Assembly: GCA_036397975.1 (NCBI GenBank)
Contig: DASWHW010000109.1
Coordinates: forward strand, 1-40,785
Origin: SZUA-287 sp036397975
Lineage (GTDB): Bacteria > Bacteroidota > Ignavibacteria > UBA10030 > UBA6906
Reading direction: 5' to 3'
Length of the DNA stretch: 40,785 nucleotides
Shown here: positions 1 to 7,517 of the stretch, piece by piece
How positions within the stretch are numbered: position 1 is the stretch's first letter
Layout of the letters: each line of letters opens with the position of its first letter
Translations under genes and position numbers: made by a program
The notes under the pieces: generated by a model
Told to the model about the DNA's origin: nothing
The model's input: only the letters and a program-made list of their open reading frames with translations
Database searches by the model: none

Positions 1-161
1 TCGTACCCATACCCCCAATTCAAGAGTGCTGCGGCCCGATACGCGTTCGTTGTCGTATCAGGATAACCACAGGGATCCTCATACAAGGGAATCACCTGCG
101 CAGTGGCATTGTGTGTTCCCACTCCGGACAACATTAAGAGAACAAAGACATAAATCTTCAT
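1..161 (-). CDS. secreted protein, N-terminal part only
   Basis: The gene runs off the left edge, so only about 53 residues are visible. The protein starts MKIYVFVLLMLSGVG and has a basic residue, a hydrophobic stretch and a likely signal peptidase site after ATA, leaving a mature start QVIPLYEDPCGYPD. A GGAAGG ribosome binding site lies about 9 nt upstream of the ATG. The visible mature part (with NAYRAAALLNWGYGYD) matches no family I recognise. The signal peptide is read directly; export is inferred; the function is unknown. Confidence 0.6.
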   Translation of the reverse strand, partial: MKIYVFVLLMLSGVGTHNATAQVIPLYEDPCGYPDTTTNAYRAAALLNWGYGY

Positions 162-348
162 AGTCAGATACCTTCCAAAATCAACTAGTCGAGACAATTA
201 GGAGTAACAATGAACGAAAGAACGGACGTGTGTCGAGGGATGCGTGCCTTCCGTCCGATCAATGCGAAAAAGAATCGGACAGTTGGCCTGTGAATTGAAT
301 ATAATGAATTGAAGGGACTGATTCTCCGGTTCCCAATCAGAGCGTAAA

Positions 349-1755
349 TCACACCTTCACCATCTTCCACTTCCCTTTTCGGAAAATAATTATCGAGGCA
401 ATTGCAATGGCAGACTCCGAGATAGCAATCGCAATGTAGACACCTGACGGGCCGACCGCAAGAAGATTGGCCAGTGTGAAAGCAAGCGGGATCTGAAACA
501 TCCAAAACCCAAAGAAGTTGATCACAGTCGGAGTGCGTGTATCTCCGGCCCCATTGAAGGATTGAGCGATCACCATCCCGTAGGCATAAAAAGGATACCC
601 AAGGCAGACAATTTGTAGGCAGCGCATGCCGCCCTCTATGACTTCAGGATCTGCCGTGAAGAATTTGATAATCGGGGCTGCAATCAACAGGAACAAGACT
701 GAAACGCTGCCGAGAAAAATCATGTTGAAGAAGGCAGTTCGCCACGCTGACTTTTCCGCCCTTTCCGGCTGGTTGGCGCCAAGGTTCTGACCGACGAGGG
801 TTGCGGCAGCGTTGGCCATTCCCCACGCAGGCAGTATCGTAAAAATGATTACCCGAATCCCAATCGTGTATCCGGCAAGGGCGGCACTCCCGAAAGCAGA
901 GACAATGCGAACCAGGAAGATCCAGCTGGCTGAAGCAATCACAAATTGTCCTGTCCCTCCTGCCGAGAGTTTCAACAGCCGGGCGATTATCCCCCACTGA
1001 ATGGCAAGATTCTCTTTGTGAATTTTGATAATGCCTTTGCTCTTCACCAGGTGGTACACCTGGTACGTTACTCCAACACCGCGGCCTATGTTCGTTGCGA
1101 TCGCGGCCCCCTCCACTCCGAATGCAGGAATCGGGCCTGCCCCAAAAATGAAGAGTGGATCAAGGAGAATGTTCAGTCCGTTCGAAAGCCACAACGTGCG
1201 CATCGCAAGAGTTGCATCGCCTGCACCGCGGAATATCGCATTGATAAGGAAAATCATCATCACAGTAAGATTCCCACCAAGCATCCAACGCGTGTAGTTC
1301 GTTCCTTCCTGGATAATACCTCCGCTGGCACCCATCAGATGCAATATGTCCTTCGCAAAGAAGAGACCCACAATCCCAATGACGACTGACAGCACAACGC
1401 CGATGTAGATAGATTGCATTGCCGCAATGCTCGCTCCACGGTAGTCTTTCTCTCCAACGCGGCGGGCCACCATGGCGGTGACGCCCATGCTTCCGCCAAA
1501 GGCAATCGAATACACAAGCGTCATCACCGATTCTGTCAGTCCCACCGTGGCAACCGCATCGTTATCGTGCAGCCGGCTGACATAGAAAACATCGACGATG
1601 GCAAAAAGGGATTCCATCGCCATCTCCAGAATCATTGGAACAGCGAGAAGAAGAATCGCCCGGTTCAGATTACCTTCGGTGAAGTTTTGTTCTTCACCCC
1701 TGATGGCCTTCTTAAGAAGGGAGAAAAGATTGGCTGTCTCGGCGGGATCGCTCAT
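349..1755 (-). CDS. MATE family multidrug/cation antiporter
   Basis: This 468-residue protein has the usual length and 12 hydrophobic segments of a MATE transporter, in two homologous halves. The first half begins with NRAILLLAVPMILEMAMESLFAIVDVFYVSRL, typical of the NorM/DinF superfamily, and the second half contains the equivalent AAATLVGQNLGANQPERAEKSAW stretch. Such proteins export drugs, dyes or metabolites across the inner membrane using a Na+ or H+ gradient; the substrate cannot be told from sequence. The start is the first in-frame ATG after an in-frame TAA four codons upstream, with only a weak ribosome binding site. It stands alone, with 135 nt before the next gene upstream. Confidence 0.9.
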   Translation of the reverse strand: MSDPAETANLFSLLKKAIRGEEQNFTEGNLNRAILLLAVPMILEMAMESLFAIVDVFYVSRLHDNDAVATVGLTESVMTLVYSIAFGGSMGVTAMVARRVGEKDYRGASIAAMQSIYIGVVLSVVIGIVGLFFAKDILHLMGASGGIIQEGTNYTRWMLGGNLTVMMIFLINAIFRGAGDATLAMRTLWLSNGLNILLDPLFIFGAGPIPAFGVEGAAIATNIGRGVGVTYQVYHLVKSKGIIKIHKENLAIQWGIIARLLKLSAGGTGQFVIASASWIFLVRIVSAFGSAALAGYTIGIRVIIFTILPAWGMANAAATLVGQNLGANQPERAEKSAWRTAFFNMIFLGSVSVLFLLIAAPIIKFFTADPEVIEGGMRCLQIVCLGYPFYAYGMVIAQSFNGAGDTRTPTVINFFGFWMFQIPLAFTLANLLAVGPSGVYIAIAISESAIAIASIIIFRKGKWKMVKV

Positions 1756-1890
1756 GAAGAGGGATTACATGAAAAGGGTTGTACTTGAACGGACATATTT
1801 TTCCGATATGATGTTTGTCGAGCAAAATAAATCGAGATGGGAGACTGTTCTAACAGATCGAGGTGGGTTCGAGTCTTGTTTTTCCGGAAT

Positions 1891-2262
1891 CTATCCCGCC
1901 TGCAAGAGAAGCGAAATGATGAATTCTTTCATCGACTCCGGTGACTGCACTCTCGCAATCCGGTTCTTGTCTGCCTCACTAAGCCATTGCAGAGATTCAC
2001 GAACGATCTCGATCCTACGATAGTAACAACGTCGAACGGGAAGTGGAGTTTTCTGTAGCAATTCGATCCGCTCTCCCTGATTAGGCGCCTCAATAATCTG
2101 TCGGATCAGACGATCAATCTTGTCTTTGACCCCGGTACAGTCAGGAGGATCAACGCGATGTTGATCGATATAATCGTGAGCAATGTCTCCCGGAAGAAGG
2201 ATTTCCATCATCAATGACCGGAAAATCAGCGACAGCTCGGAATGTGAAAAGGATTGAACCAT
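1891..2262 (-). CDS. uncharacterised 123-residue helical protein
   Basis: I do not recognise the family. The protein is soluble, charged and looks mostly alpha-helical, with no signal peptide, membrane segment or cysteine pattern. It has a basic stretch around PVRRCYYRRIEIVRES. The case for a real gene is a clear AGGAGA ribosome binding site 5-6 nt before the ATG, good length and no competing ORF. It is flanked by 135 nt and 167 nt of non-coding DNA, so it is probably monocistronic. An inverted repeat lies just upstream at 2297-2315. Confidence 0.65.
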   Translation of the reverse strand: MVQSFSHSELSLIFRSLMMEILLPGDIAHDYIDQHRVDPPDCTGVKDKIDRLIRQIIEAPNQGERIELLQKTPLPVRRCYYRRIEIVRESLQWLSEADKNRIARVQSPESMKEFIISLLLQAG

Positions 2263-2296
2263 TTTTCTCCTTGATTATCCCTCATGCTGCCCCTGC

Positions 2297-2315
2297 TCAC
2301 ATCGACAGAATGTGA
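2297..2315. repeat. short inverted repeat upstream of the orphan gene
   Basis: TCACAT and ATGTGA form perfect 6-bp arms around a 7-bp spacer, 35-53 nt upstream of the ATG at 2262. It may be an operator for a dimeric regulator or a small hairpin in the leader. The arms are short enough to arise by chance. The order is the reverse of a CRP/FNR site (TGTGA...TCACA). Confidence 0.3.
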
Positions 2316-2429
2316 ACCCCTTTCAAGATACTATAAACAGGGTAGGTCGCAAGGGAGAGGAAAAGAAAATCGCACATTGTTGGGTGGGCGTTAAGATTTG
2401 CCAACCGCCGTGGCCGATGAGCGGAACCC

Positions 2430-2705
2430 TCAGAAATGTGAGGTGGATCCAACCTGGTCGGGTTTGTCGCCGTTTGTTTTTCGTTCTTTGTAGAGGATTC
2501 CAATTGGAATTATGATGCAGTAGCCAACCACGAGAAGGATCGGAGCAAGAACAAGCGGAAGAAATCCTTCGACGGGCTGGCCCTTCATGGACATGTATCC
2601 CGCAAAGATAACAAGGAGCCCGATGCCGATAATCTGAAAGTTTCTCTTGCCCAGTGGTAGTGAAGCTTCCTTTTTCTGGCCTCTGCGCCGCACTGACTTT
2701 GCCAC
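2430..2705 (-). CDS. small two-helix membrane protein, DUF3098-like
   Basis: The protein has a basic N-terminus (AKSVRRRGQKK), then two hydrophobic helices at about residues 24-41 and 49-70 of 91. The pattern GKRNFQIIGIGLLVIFAGYMSMKG followed by LPLVLAPILLVVGYCIIIPIGILY resembles DUF3098, a family of unknown function common in Bacteroidota. I place the start at the GTG at 2705, because AAGGAG sits exactly 6 nt before it; an upstream TTG at 2720 would have no ribosome binding site. Expression may be controlled in the leader, which contains an intrinsic terminator. Family assignment is from memory of the pattern, so moderate confidence. Confidence 0.7.
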   Translation of the reverse strand: MAKSVRRRGQKKEASLPLGKRNFQIIGIGLLVIFAGYMSMKGQPVEGFLPLVLAPILLVVGYCIIIPIGILYKERKTNGDKPDQVGSTSHF

Positions 2706-2813
2706 GTTTAACTCCTTCAAAAGTCTGGTAAAAAAAAGCCCAGCGTTGGGGGGAACGCCGGGCTCGACCCGTTTAACTTACAACAGTCAGGGGAGAAACT
2801 GTCGTAAAGGTCT
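2706..2813 (-). promoter_or_regulatory. structured 5' leader of the DUF3098-like gene, possible attenuator
   Basis: Between the predicted transcription start (about 2813) and the GTG at 2705 the minus-strand RNA can form three structures. The first is a hairpin with 8-bp arms at 2798-2805 and 2780-2787 (one G-U pair). The second is a small CGGG/CCCG hairpin at 2759-2771. The third is the terminator at 2730-2763. The second hairpin uses part of the left arm of the terminator, so the two are mutually exclusive, as in attenuators. No riboswitch class was recognised and no leader peptide with an ATG is present. Confidence 0.35.
2730..2763 (-). terminator. intrinsic terminator
   Basis: On the minus strand GCCCGGCGTT pairs with AACGCTGGGC (10 bp, one G-U) around a CCCCCC loop, followed by seven or more T. 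It lies about 120 nt after the stop of the LolD-type ATPase gene and 25 nt before the GTG of the DUF3098-like gene. It can end the aspS-lolD operon, but it is also downstream of the promoter at 2820-2847, so it may act as an attenuator. Confidence 0.85.
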
Positions 2814-2819
2814 GCAGAT

Positions 2820-2847
2820 AATTTACACTAATTCGTTTCATTGTCAA
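2820..2847 (-). promoter_or_regulatory. sigma70-type promoter for the DUF3098-like gene
   Basis: On the minus strand a perfect TTGACA (2842-2847) is followed after 16 bp by TAAATT (2820-2825), giving a start near 2813. It lies in the non-coding gap after the LolD-type gene and fits the other promoters of the window. Confidence 0.6.
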
Positions 2848-2885
2848 GTAAAATATTGGATGCATTCTACGCGTTTGGTCCGATT

Positions 2886-3584
2886 TTATTGAACAACACC
2901 ATCTTTCAGCCGAATAATCCGGTCAGCGCGCTTTGCCAGTGCTTCATTGTGCGTCACGATGATAAATGTTTGATCCTGTTCTTTGCTGAGACTGCCGATA
3001 AGATCGTGAAGCTGTTGAGCATTGGCGGTATCAAGATTTCCCGAGGGCTCATCGGCAAGAATCACGCTCGGGTTGTTCATCATCGCCCGCGCAACGGCAA
3101 GACGTTGTTGTTCACCACCGGAGAGTTTCGGCGGCTTCGCATCGGCGCGTTCATTCATCCCGACGAGCTTCAGGAGTTGCAGTGCATGACCTTCCGCATC
3201 CCTCATCGTTTTCCCCGAGATCAATGCAGGCATTGCCACATTCTCTAACGCGGTGAACTCAGGCAGTAAGTGATGAAACTGAAACACAAATCCAATTTTC
3301 TGGTTCCGGAATTTCGAAATCTCTTCATCGGAGAGAGCGAACACGTCCTGCCCCTCGAACAAAACCTTCCCTGCCGTTGGCTTGTCCAGCGTTCCAATGA
3401 TATGAAGCAGCGTGCTTTTCCCGGCACCGGAGGCGCCCACGATTGCGATCACTTCACCTTTGGTGACGTTAATACTCACTCCTCGCAGCACGAAAAGCTT
3501 GCCGTCTCTTCCGCCGCCGATCACGAACGTCCGGGTAACGCCCTGGACGCTGATAATGTCCTCTCCTTTTTTCTTCCTTGGCAT
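2886..3584 (-). CDS. lolD: ABC transporter ATP-binding protein, LolD-like
   Basis: This is the ATPase of a LolCDE/MacB-type exporter. The 232-residue protein has Walker A GASGAGKST (50-58), the Q-loop FQFHHLLPEFTALENVAMP, typical of LolD, the signature LSGGEQQRLAVARA, Walker B VILADEPSGNLD and the switch VTHN. I start at the ATG at 3584, not the upstream ATG at 3611 inside the preceding gene, because GGGAG lies 8 nt before it and the match to family length is better. It begins 4 nt after the second permease gene. LolCDE releases outer-membrane lipoproteins from the inner membrane; that role here is inferred from the two flanking permeases. Confidence 0.9.
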   Translation of the reverse strand: MPRKKKGEDIISVQGVTRTFVIGGGRDGKLFVLRGVSINVTKGEVIAIVGASGAGKSTLLHIIGTLDKPTAGKVLFEGQDVFALSDEEISKFRNQKIGFVFQFHHLLPEFTALENVAMPALISGKTMRDAEGHALQLLKLVGMNERADAKPPKLSGGEQQRLAVARAMMNNPSVILADEPSGNLDTANAQQLHDLIGSLSKEQDQTFIIVTHNEALAKRADRIIRLKDGVVQ

Positions 3585-3588
3585 TCCT

Positions 3589-4818
3589 TTACTCCCAGCG
3601 AATCGCTTCAATTGGAATCATGCGGGCCGCCCGAAGCGCCGGATAGAACGACGCCATGGTGCTCAACAGCATCGAGGCGATACCCACTGACCAAAAATCT
3701 GTGGCCTGCACGTCAACAGGAAGAGCCGGTATGATATACACGGTGGGATCCAGGGGAAATACCTGATAGTGGATCTGAATGTAACAGACGACCGCGCCGA
3801 GGACCATGCCCAGCATGGTTCCAAGAAACCCGACCAACAACCCTTCGTACATGAAAATCTGAGTAATACTCCCCTTCGTTGCCCCGATCGCCTTCAGCAC
3901 ACCAATGTCCCTTCTCTTTTCAATAACACCCATCGTGAGTGACCCGAGCATATTGAAGGTTGCAACACCGATAATGAGACAGAGAATGATATACGCGGTC
4001 CAACGCTCAACGCGCATCACTGTGTACAGGTCACGATGCAAATCATACCAACTTGCAATTGCGTACGACGGTCCAATCGCCTGTCTCAGCGATCGCTGCA
4101 CGCTCTCCGCTTCTTCAATATCGTGCAGTCGTATTTCGATTCCTCCAACCTCATCGGGGAGACTGAACAACTCACGTGCGGTCAGAAGGGAGATGAATGC
4201 ATACTGGGCGTCATACTCCTTATTGTTCGAATCATATATTCCAACGACGCGGCATTTTCCCGACTTCGGCTGACCGAATTGTAATAGCATCGCATCAACG
4301 CCCACCGGACTCACGATGCTTAACTCCGATCCAACGGTTACCCCCAGACGATCCGCGAGGGCAAGACCGAGGACAATACCGCTTTGTCCGGGCTCGTCAT
4401 TGAACTTGAATTCGCCAAGCAACGTGCTCTTCTTGACTCCGGAGACTCCGCTGATGGTTGAGTCATCGACGCCCTTCACAAAAACGACGCGATTTCTCTG
4501 TCCTACAACAAGCAACGCCTTGCTCGATACGTAAGGAGCCCACGCTTCAATACTCGTGTCGTTATCGAGGATGGTCGCAAGCGAGTCGGTGAGAGGAAAG
4601 GACTTCCCCATCCCGGGGGTGATCCTGATGTGCGGATCAAAACCAACCAGCACAGACGTCACGACCCCGTTGAACCCGTTGAACACCGAGAGAACGATAA
4701 TAAGCGCAGCAACACCAACCATGATACCGGTGACCGAGACCACCATGATGATATTGATGAACCGAAGGTCACGTCGCGACTGAATGTACCGCTGTGCAAT
4801 AAAGCGTTCGAACCCCAT
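3589..4818 (-). CDS. LolC/LolE-type ABC transporter permease, second copy
   Basis: This 409-residue protein has the LolC/E layout: a short N-terminal segment FERFIAQRYIQSRRD, one membrane helix (about 22-47, INIIMVVSVTGIMVGVAALIIVLSV), a periplasmic MacB-like domain of over 200 residues, and a C-terminal FtsX domain with three helices starting near RWTAYIILCLIIGVATFNMLGSL. The conserved cytoplasmic coupling segment EKRRDIGVLKAIGAT is present. The start at 4818 overlaps the previous stop as TGATG, so translation is probably coupled. Two permeases next to one LolD-like ATPase argue for a heterodimer like E. coli LolCE. Confidence 0.88.
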   Translation of the reverse strand: MGFERFIAQRYIQSRRDLRFINIIMVVSVTGIMVGVAALIIVLSVFNGFNGVVTSVLVGFDPHIRITPGMGKSFPLTDSLATILDNDTSIEAWAPYVSSKALLVVGQRNRVVFVKGVDDSTISGVSGVKKSTLLGEFKFNDEPGQSGIVLGLALADRLGVTVGSELSIVSPVGVDAMLLQFGQPKSGKCRVVGIYDSNNKEYDAQYAFISLLTARELFSLPDEVGGIEIRLHDIEEAESVQRSLRQAIGPSYAIASWYDLHRDLYTVMRVERWTAYIILCLIIGVATFNMLGSLTMGVIEKRRDIGVLKAIGATKGSITQIFMYEGLLVGFLGTMLGMVLGAVVCYIQIHYQVFPLDPTVYIIPALPVDVQATDFWSVGIASMLLSTMASFYPALRAARMIPIEAIRWE

Positions 4819-6035
4819 CAGCCGAACCTCATAGCATTGACCGGGGTTAATCTCGATGCGAGGCGCGCGGGGATGGATGAACAGAGAAGGCACATCGCCA
4901 AGCTTATCGCTGAGACCAGGAGGTAATGCGATGGAACGATGAGCACCGGCGCTGAACTCATGAAGTAAATGTCGCTGGGAAGAGAGATAATCTTGAACTC
5001 AAGCTGGAGGTACGACAAGATGAATGCAAGCAGATCGCCGAGCACCGTTCCAACCAACCCGATGAGGATACCTTTGCGCAAGAATATTCTCGAAATTTGC
5101 CCGCGGGAGGCTCCCATGGACATGAGGATCCCGATTGTTTTCGTCTTATCGAGCACCATCATAAGGAGCGTCCCGATGATGTTCACCGTAGCAACGATGA
5201 TTATAAGTCCAAGAATGATCGGGACCGGCTTCTTTTGAAGATCAATCCAACTGAAGAGGTTACGGTACGTTTCGTACATCGTTCGTGCGTAATGGGGGTA
5301 TCCCAAGAGTTCCCCGATTCGAGCGGCAACGACAGCAGCACTATCAACATTCGTGAGAAGTATCTCGTATCCGGTAACGCTTTCCCCAAGCTGAAAAATC
5401 GTTTGTGCGTCGGCAATGGAGGTGAATGCATAAATATCATCATACTCAGCCATTCCGCTTTCGTAAAGACCCATGACGCGGAACTGCATCACCCGCATCT
5501 GCCCCGGTTCCACTGACCGGCCGATTCCGAAAACAGTTACCTTATCATCCAAGCCAATGGAAAGTTTAGCGGCAAGCTTCCGCCCGAGCACGATATTTCC
5601 CATAGAGCCAGGTGCACGCTCTACATCAAATCTTCCCTCAACGATAAACCTTCGGGCAGAAGTTGCATCGTTCGCCGGGTCGATGCCCTTTAGTAAAATT
5701 CCATCGACGCCATCCCTTGAACGAATAAGCGCTTCCCGCGAGACAAATGGAGAAATGATACGGATGCCAGGAATACTATCCCGGATGATCTCAATGTTCT
5801 CTTCATAATTGCGTAGAGGGAGGTTCTGGAATCCCTGCACCTGAATATGCGTCGCAAAGCCAATCACTTTGTCGGTTATTTCTTTTTCGAATCCTCCAAG
5901 AACCGAAAGTGCAATTATCAGGGTTGCCGAACCAAGGGCAATACCGACAATTGCAATCAACGTAATGAAGGAGATAAAGCCATCACCTCGTCCTGAACGA
6001 AGATGGCGAGAAGCGATGAAAGAGGTGAATGACAT
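4818..6035 (-). CDS. LolC/LolE-type ABC transporter permease, first copy
   Basis: This 405-residue paralogue of the next gene starts MSFTSFIASRHLRSGRGDGF and has one N-terminal helix (ISFITLIAIVGIALGSATLIIALSV), a large periplasmic domain and three C-terminal helices. The coupling segment reads LDKTKTIGILMSMGAS. The Ser-rich N-terminus and the LolC/E architecture suggest lipoprotein release at the inner membrane together with the second permease and the LolD-like ATPase. It follows prfB by 17 nt and overlaps the next gene by TGATG. Which of the two corresponds to LolC and which to LolE cannot be told. Confidence 0.88.
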   Translation of the reverse strand: MSFTSFIASRHLRSGRGDGFISFITLIAIVGIALGSATLIIALSVLGGFEKEITDKVIGFATHIQVQGFQNLPLRNYEENIEIIRDSIPGIRIISPFVSREALIRSRDGVDGILLKGIDPANDATSARRFIVEGRFDVERAPGSMGNIVLGRKLAAKLSIGLDDKVTVFGIGRSVEPGQMRVMQFRVMGLYESGMAEYDDIYAFTSIADAQTIFQLGESVTGYEILLTNVDSAAVVAARIGELLGYPHYARTMYETYRNLFSWIDLQKKPVPIILGLIIIVATVNIIGTLLMMVLDKTKTIGILMSMGASRGQISRIFLRKGILIGLVGTVLGDLLAFILSYLQLEFKIISLPSDIYFMSSAPVLIVPSHYLLVSAISLAMCLLCSSIPARLASRLTPVNAMRFG

Positions 6036-6052
6036 GATTTGTTCGCGGGAGG

Positions 6053-7169
6053 CTACGTGGATTTAGGCCCCTTGCCGCTGAATTCAAGCAAGTAGCCTTT
6101 TATGAATTGATCGAGATCGCCGTCCATGACGCCATGGACATCGCTGGTCTCCACGTCGGTGCGGTGATCCTTCACCATGTTATAGGGATGGAAGACGTAC
6201 GATCGAACCTGACTTCCCCATTCGATTTTTTTCTTTGTGCTTTCGATGGCATTCAGTCTGGCTTCTTCTTCCTCTTTGCGCCTCTGATAGAGCTGGGACT
6301 TCAGCATTTTCACTGCACGCTCCTTGTTCTGAAATTGAGAGCGCTCTTGCTGACAAGCAACAATGATACCGCTCGGCACATGGGTGATGCGAACTGCCGT
6401 CTCAACCTTGTTCACATTCTGCCCCCCTTTCCCTCCCGACCGAAACGTATCGACTTTCAGATCAGCAGGATTGATCTCGATTTCCACGTCATCTTCAACT
6501 TCCGGATAGACGTAGACTGAAGCAAACGAAGTATGGCGCCTCGCGTTCGAATCAAAAGGAGAAATCCTGACAAGTCGGTGAACGCCGTTTTCTGCTTTCA
6601 GATAGCCATAAGCGAACTGGCCACCAATTTCAACGGTTGCACTCTTGATGCCTGCACTATCGCCATCCAGACGATCGGCCAGCGAAACCTTGTAGCCTTT
6701 CCCTTCCGCCCACCGAAGATACATGCGCAAAAGCATCTCAGCCCAATCTTGCGCCTCAGTTCCGCCAGCACCTGCATGAATCGTGAGAAGAGCATCGCGT
6801 TCATCATCGTCGCCGCTCAGCATGTTCCGAAACTCCAGACCCCCCATGCCATCCGCAACGCCCTTTAGGTCTCTGTCTATTTCTTCACGAACCGATTCGT
6901 CGTTTGATTCTTCCGCAAGAGCGATGAGCGCCTCGGTATCGTCCAGAAGTTTCTTTGCTTTTTCCCAGCCCTCAATCCACTCGTTCAGAAAGCTGATCTG
7001 CTGCATCACCTTCTGTGCAGCCACATTATCATTCCAAAAATCAGGAGACTCTGTCTTCGCCCGGAGGGCGGCTACTTCCTGTTCCTTGCGTTCGAGGTCA
7101 AAGATACCCCCGAAGATTCAAAAGCCGTTTCCGGTATTCGGTGAGCAACTCTTTTTGATCTTCAAACAT
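6053..7169 (-). CDS. prfB: peptide chain release factor 2, with programmed +1 frameshift
   Basis: RF2 ends translation at UGA and UAA. The gene starts at ATG 7169 (GAGG about 8 nt upstream) and reads 23 codons to an in-frame TGA at 7098-7100. Skipping the T at 7100 continues LRGYLDLERKEQEVAALRAKTESPDFWNDN into the long second frame, giving about 371 residues, the normal RF2 size. The SPF tripeptide that reads the stop codon (RISPFDSNARRHTSFASVYV) and the GGQ motif (SGGKGGQNVNKVETAVR) are both present. It lies 3 nt after the small AtuA-like gene. The autoregulatory logic is established: scarce RF2 slows UGA decoding and raises frameshifting. Confidence 0.96.
7097..7112 (-). promoter_or_regulatory. 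RF2 programmed +1 frameshift site
   Basis: The minus strand reads CGGGGGTATCTTTGAC. A Shine-Dalgarno-like GGGGG lies upstream of the slippery CTT, followed by TGA and C. This is nearly identical to the classical E. coli prfB site. Because of it, the gene looks broken in a plain ORF scan but is intact. Confidence 0.95.
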
Positions 7170-7172
7170 TCA

Positions 7173-7508
7173 TTACCTCACAATTGAAATTTGTTCTTCG
7201 ATCTCCAGGTCCATTCGCAGCATTGCGCTGCTGAGCGTTTTGCCCTGCGCGTCATTCTTGAGCGATTTCGTTCCTCCTCCGCCAAGGGATTCGTGCAGAA
7301 GAAAGTTTAACGCCCAGAGATTGGGTAGTTCAAACCGCTCAACCGCACCCAGGGTGATTCCGCTGAAATGTTTCTTCACACGTTCGACCGTGAGATATTT
7401 CTTGAGCAGAGGATAGTATTCTTCCCGACGCGCAATCACGCCGACGTTTCCCGTATCTCCTTTGTCGCCGGAGCGGGCATGGGCAATATCGATGAGTTTG
7501 ATTTTCAT
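7173..7508 (-). CDS. small AtuA-like protein (C-terminal domain as a separate gene)
   Basis: This 111-residue protein starts MKIKLIDIAHARSGDKGDTGNVGVIARREEYYP and contains NLWALNFLLHESLGGGGTKSLKNDAQGKTLSSAMLRMDLEI. I recognise this as the short domain that follows the DUF1446 domain in many AtuA (acyclic terpene utilisation) proteins. Here it is a separate gene directly after the large part. The glycine-rich tail motif GGGGTKSL and the SGDKGDTGN motif suggest ligand binding. The two products probably form one complex. The real substrate is unknown; terpenoid metabolism is only a family label. Confidence 0.75.
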   Translation of the reverse strand: MKIKLIDIAHARSGDKGDTGNVGVIARREEYYPLLKKYLTVERVKKHFSGITLGAVERFELPNLWALNFLLHESLGGGGTKSLKNDAQGKTLSSAMLRMDLEIEEQISIVR

Positions 7509-7517
7509 GCTTGGCTT

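Noticed and set aside
185..505. 106-codon minus ORF overlapping the MATE gene end
   Set aside because: It overlaps the MATE coding region in another frame, is Cys-rich and lacks a family pattern.
1845..1880. tRNA-like stretch with a T-loop-like GGTTCGAGTC
   Set aside because: No acceptor stem, D-arm or full T-stem can be formed, so it is not a tRNA gene.
7098..7100. In-frame stop suggesting a broken prfB
   Set aside because: The site is the classical programmed frameshift, and the second frame continues with normal RF2 sequence.
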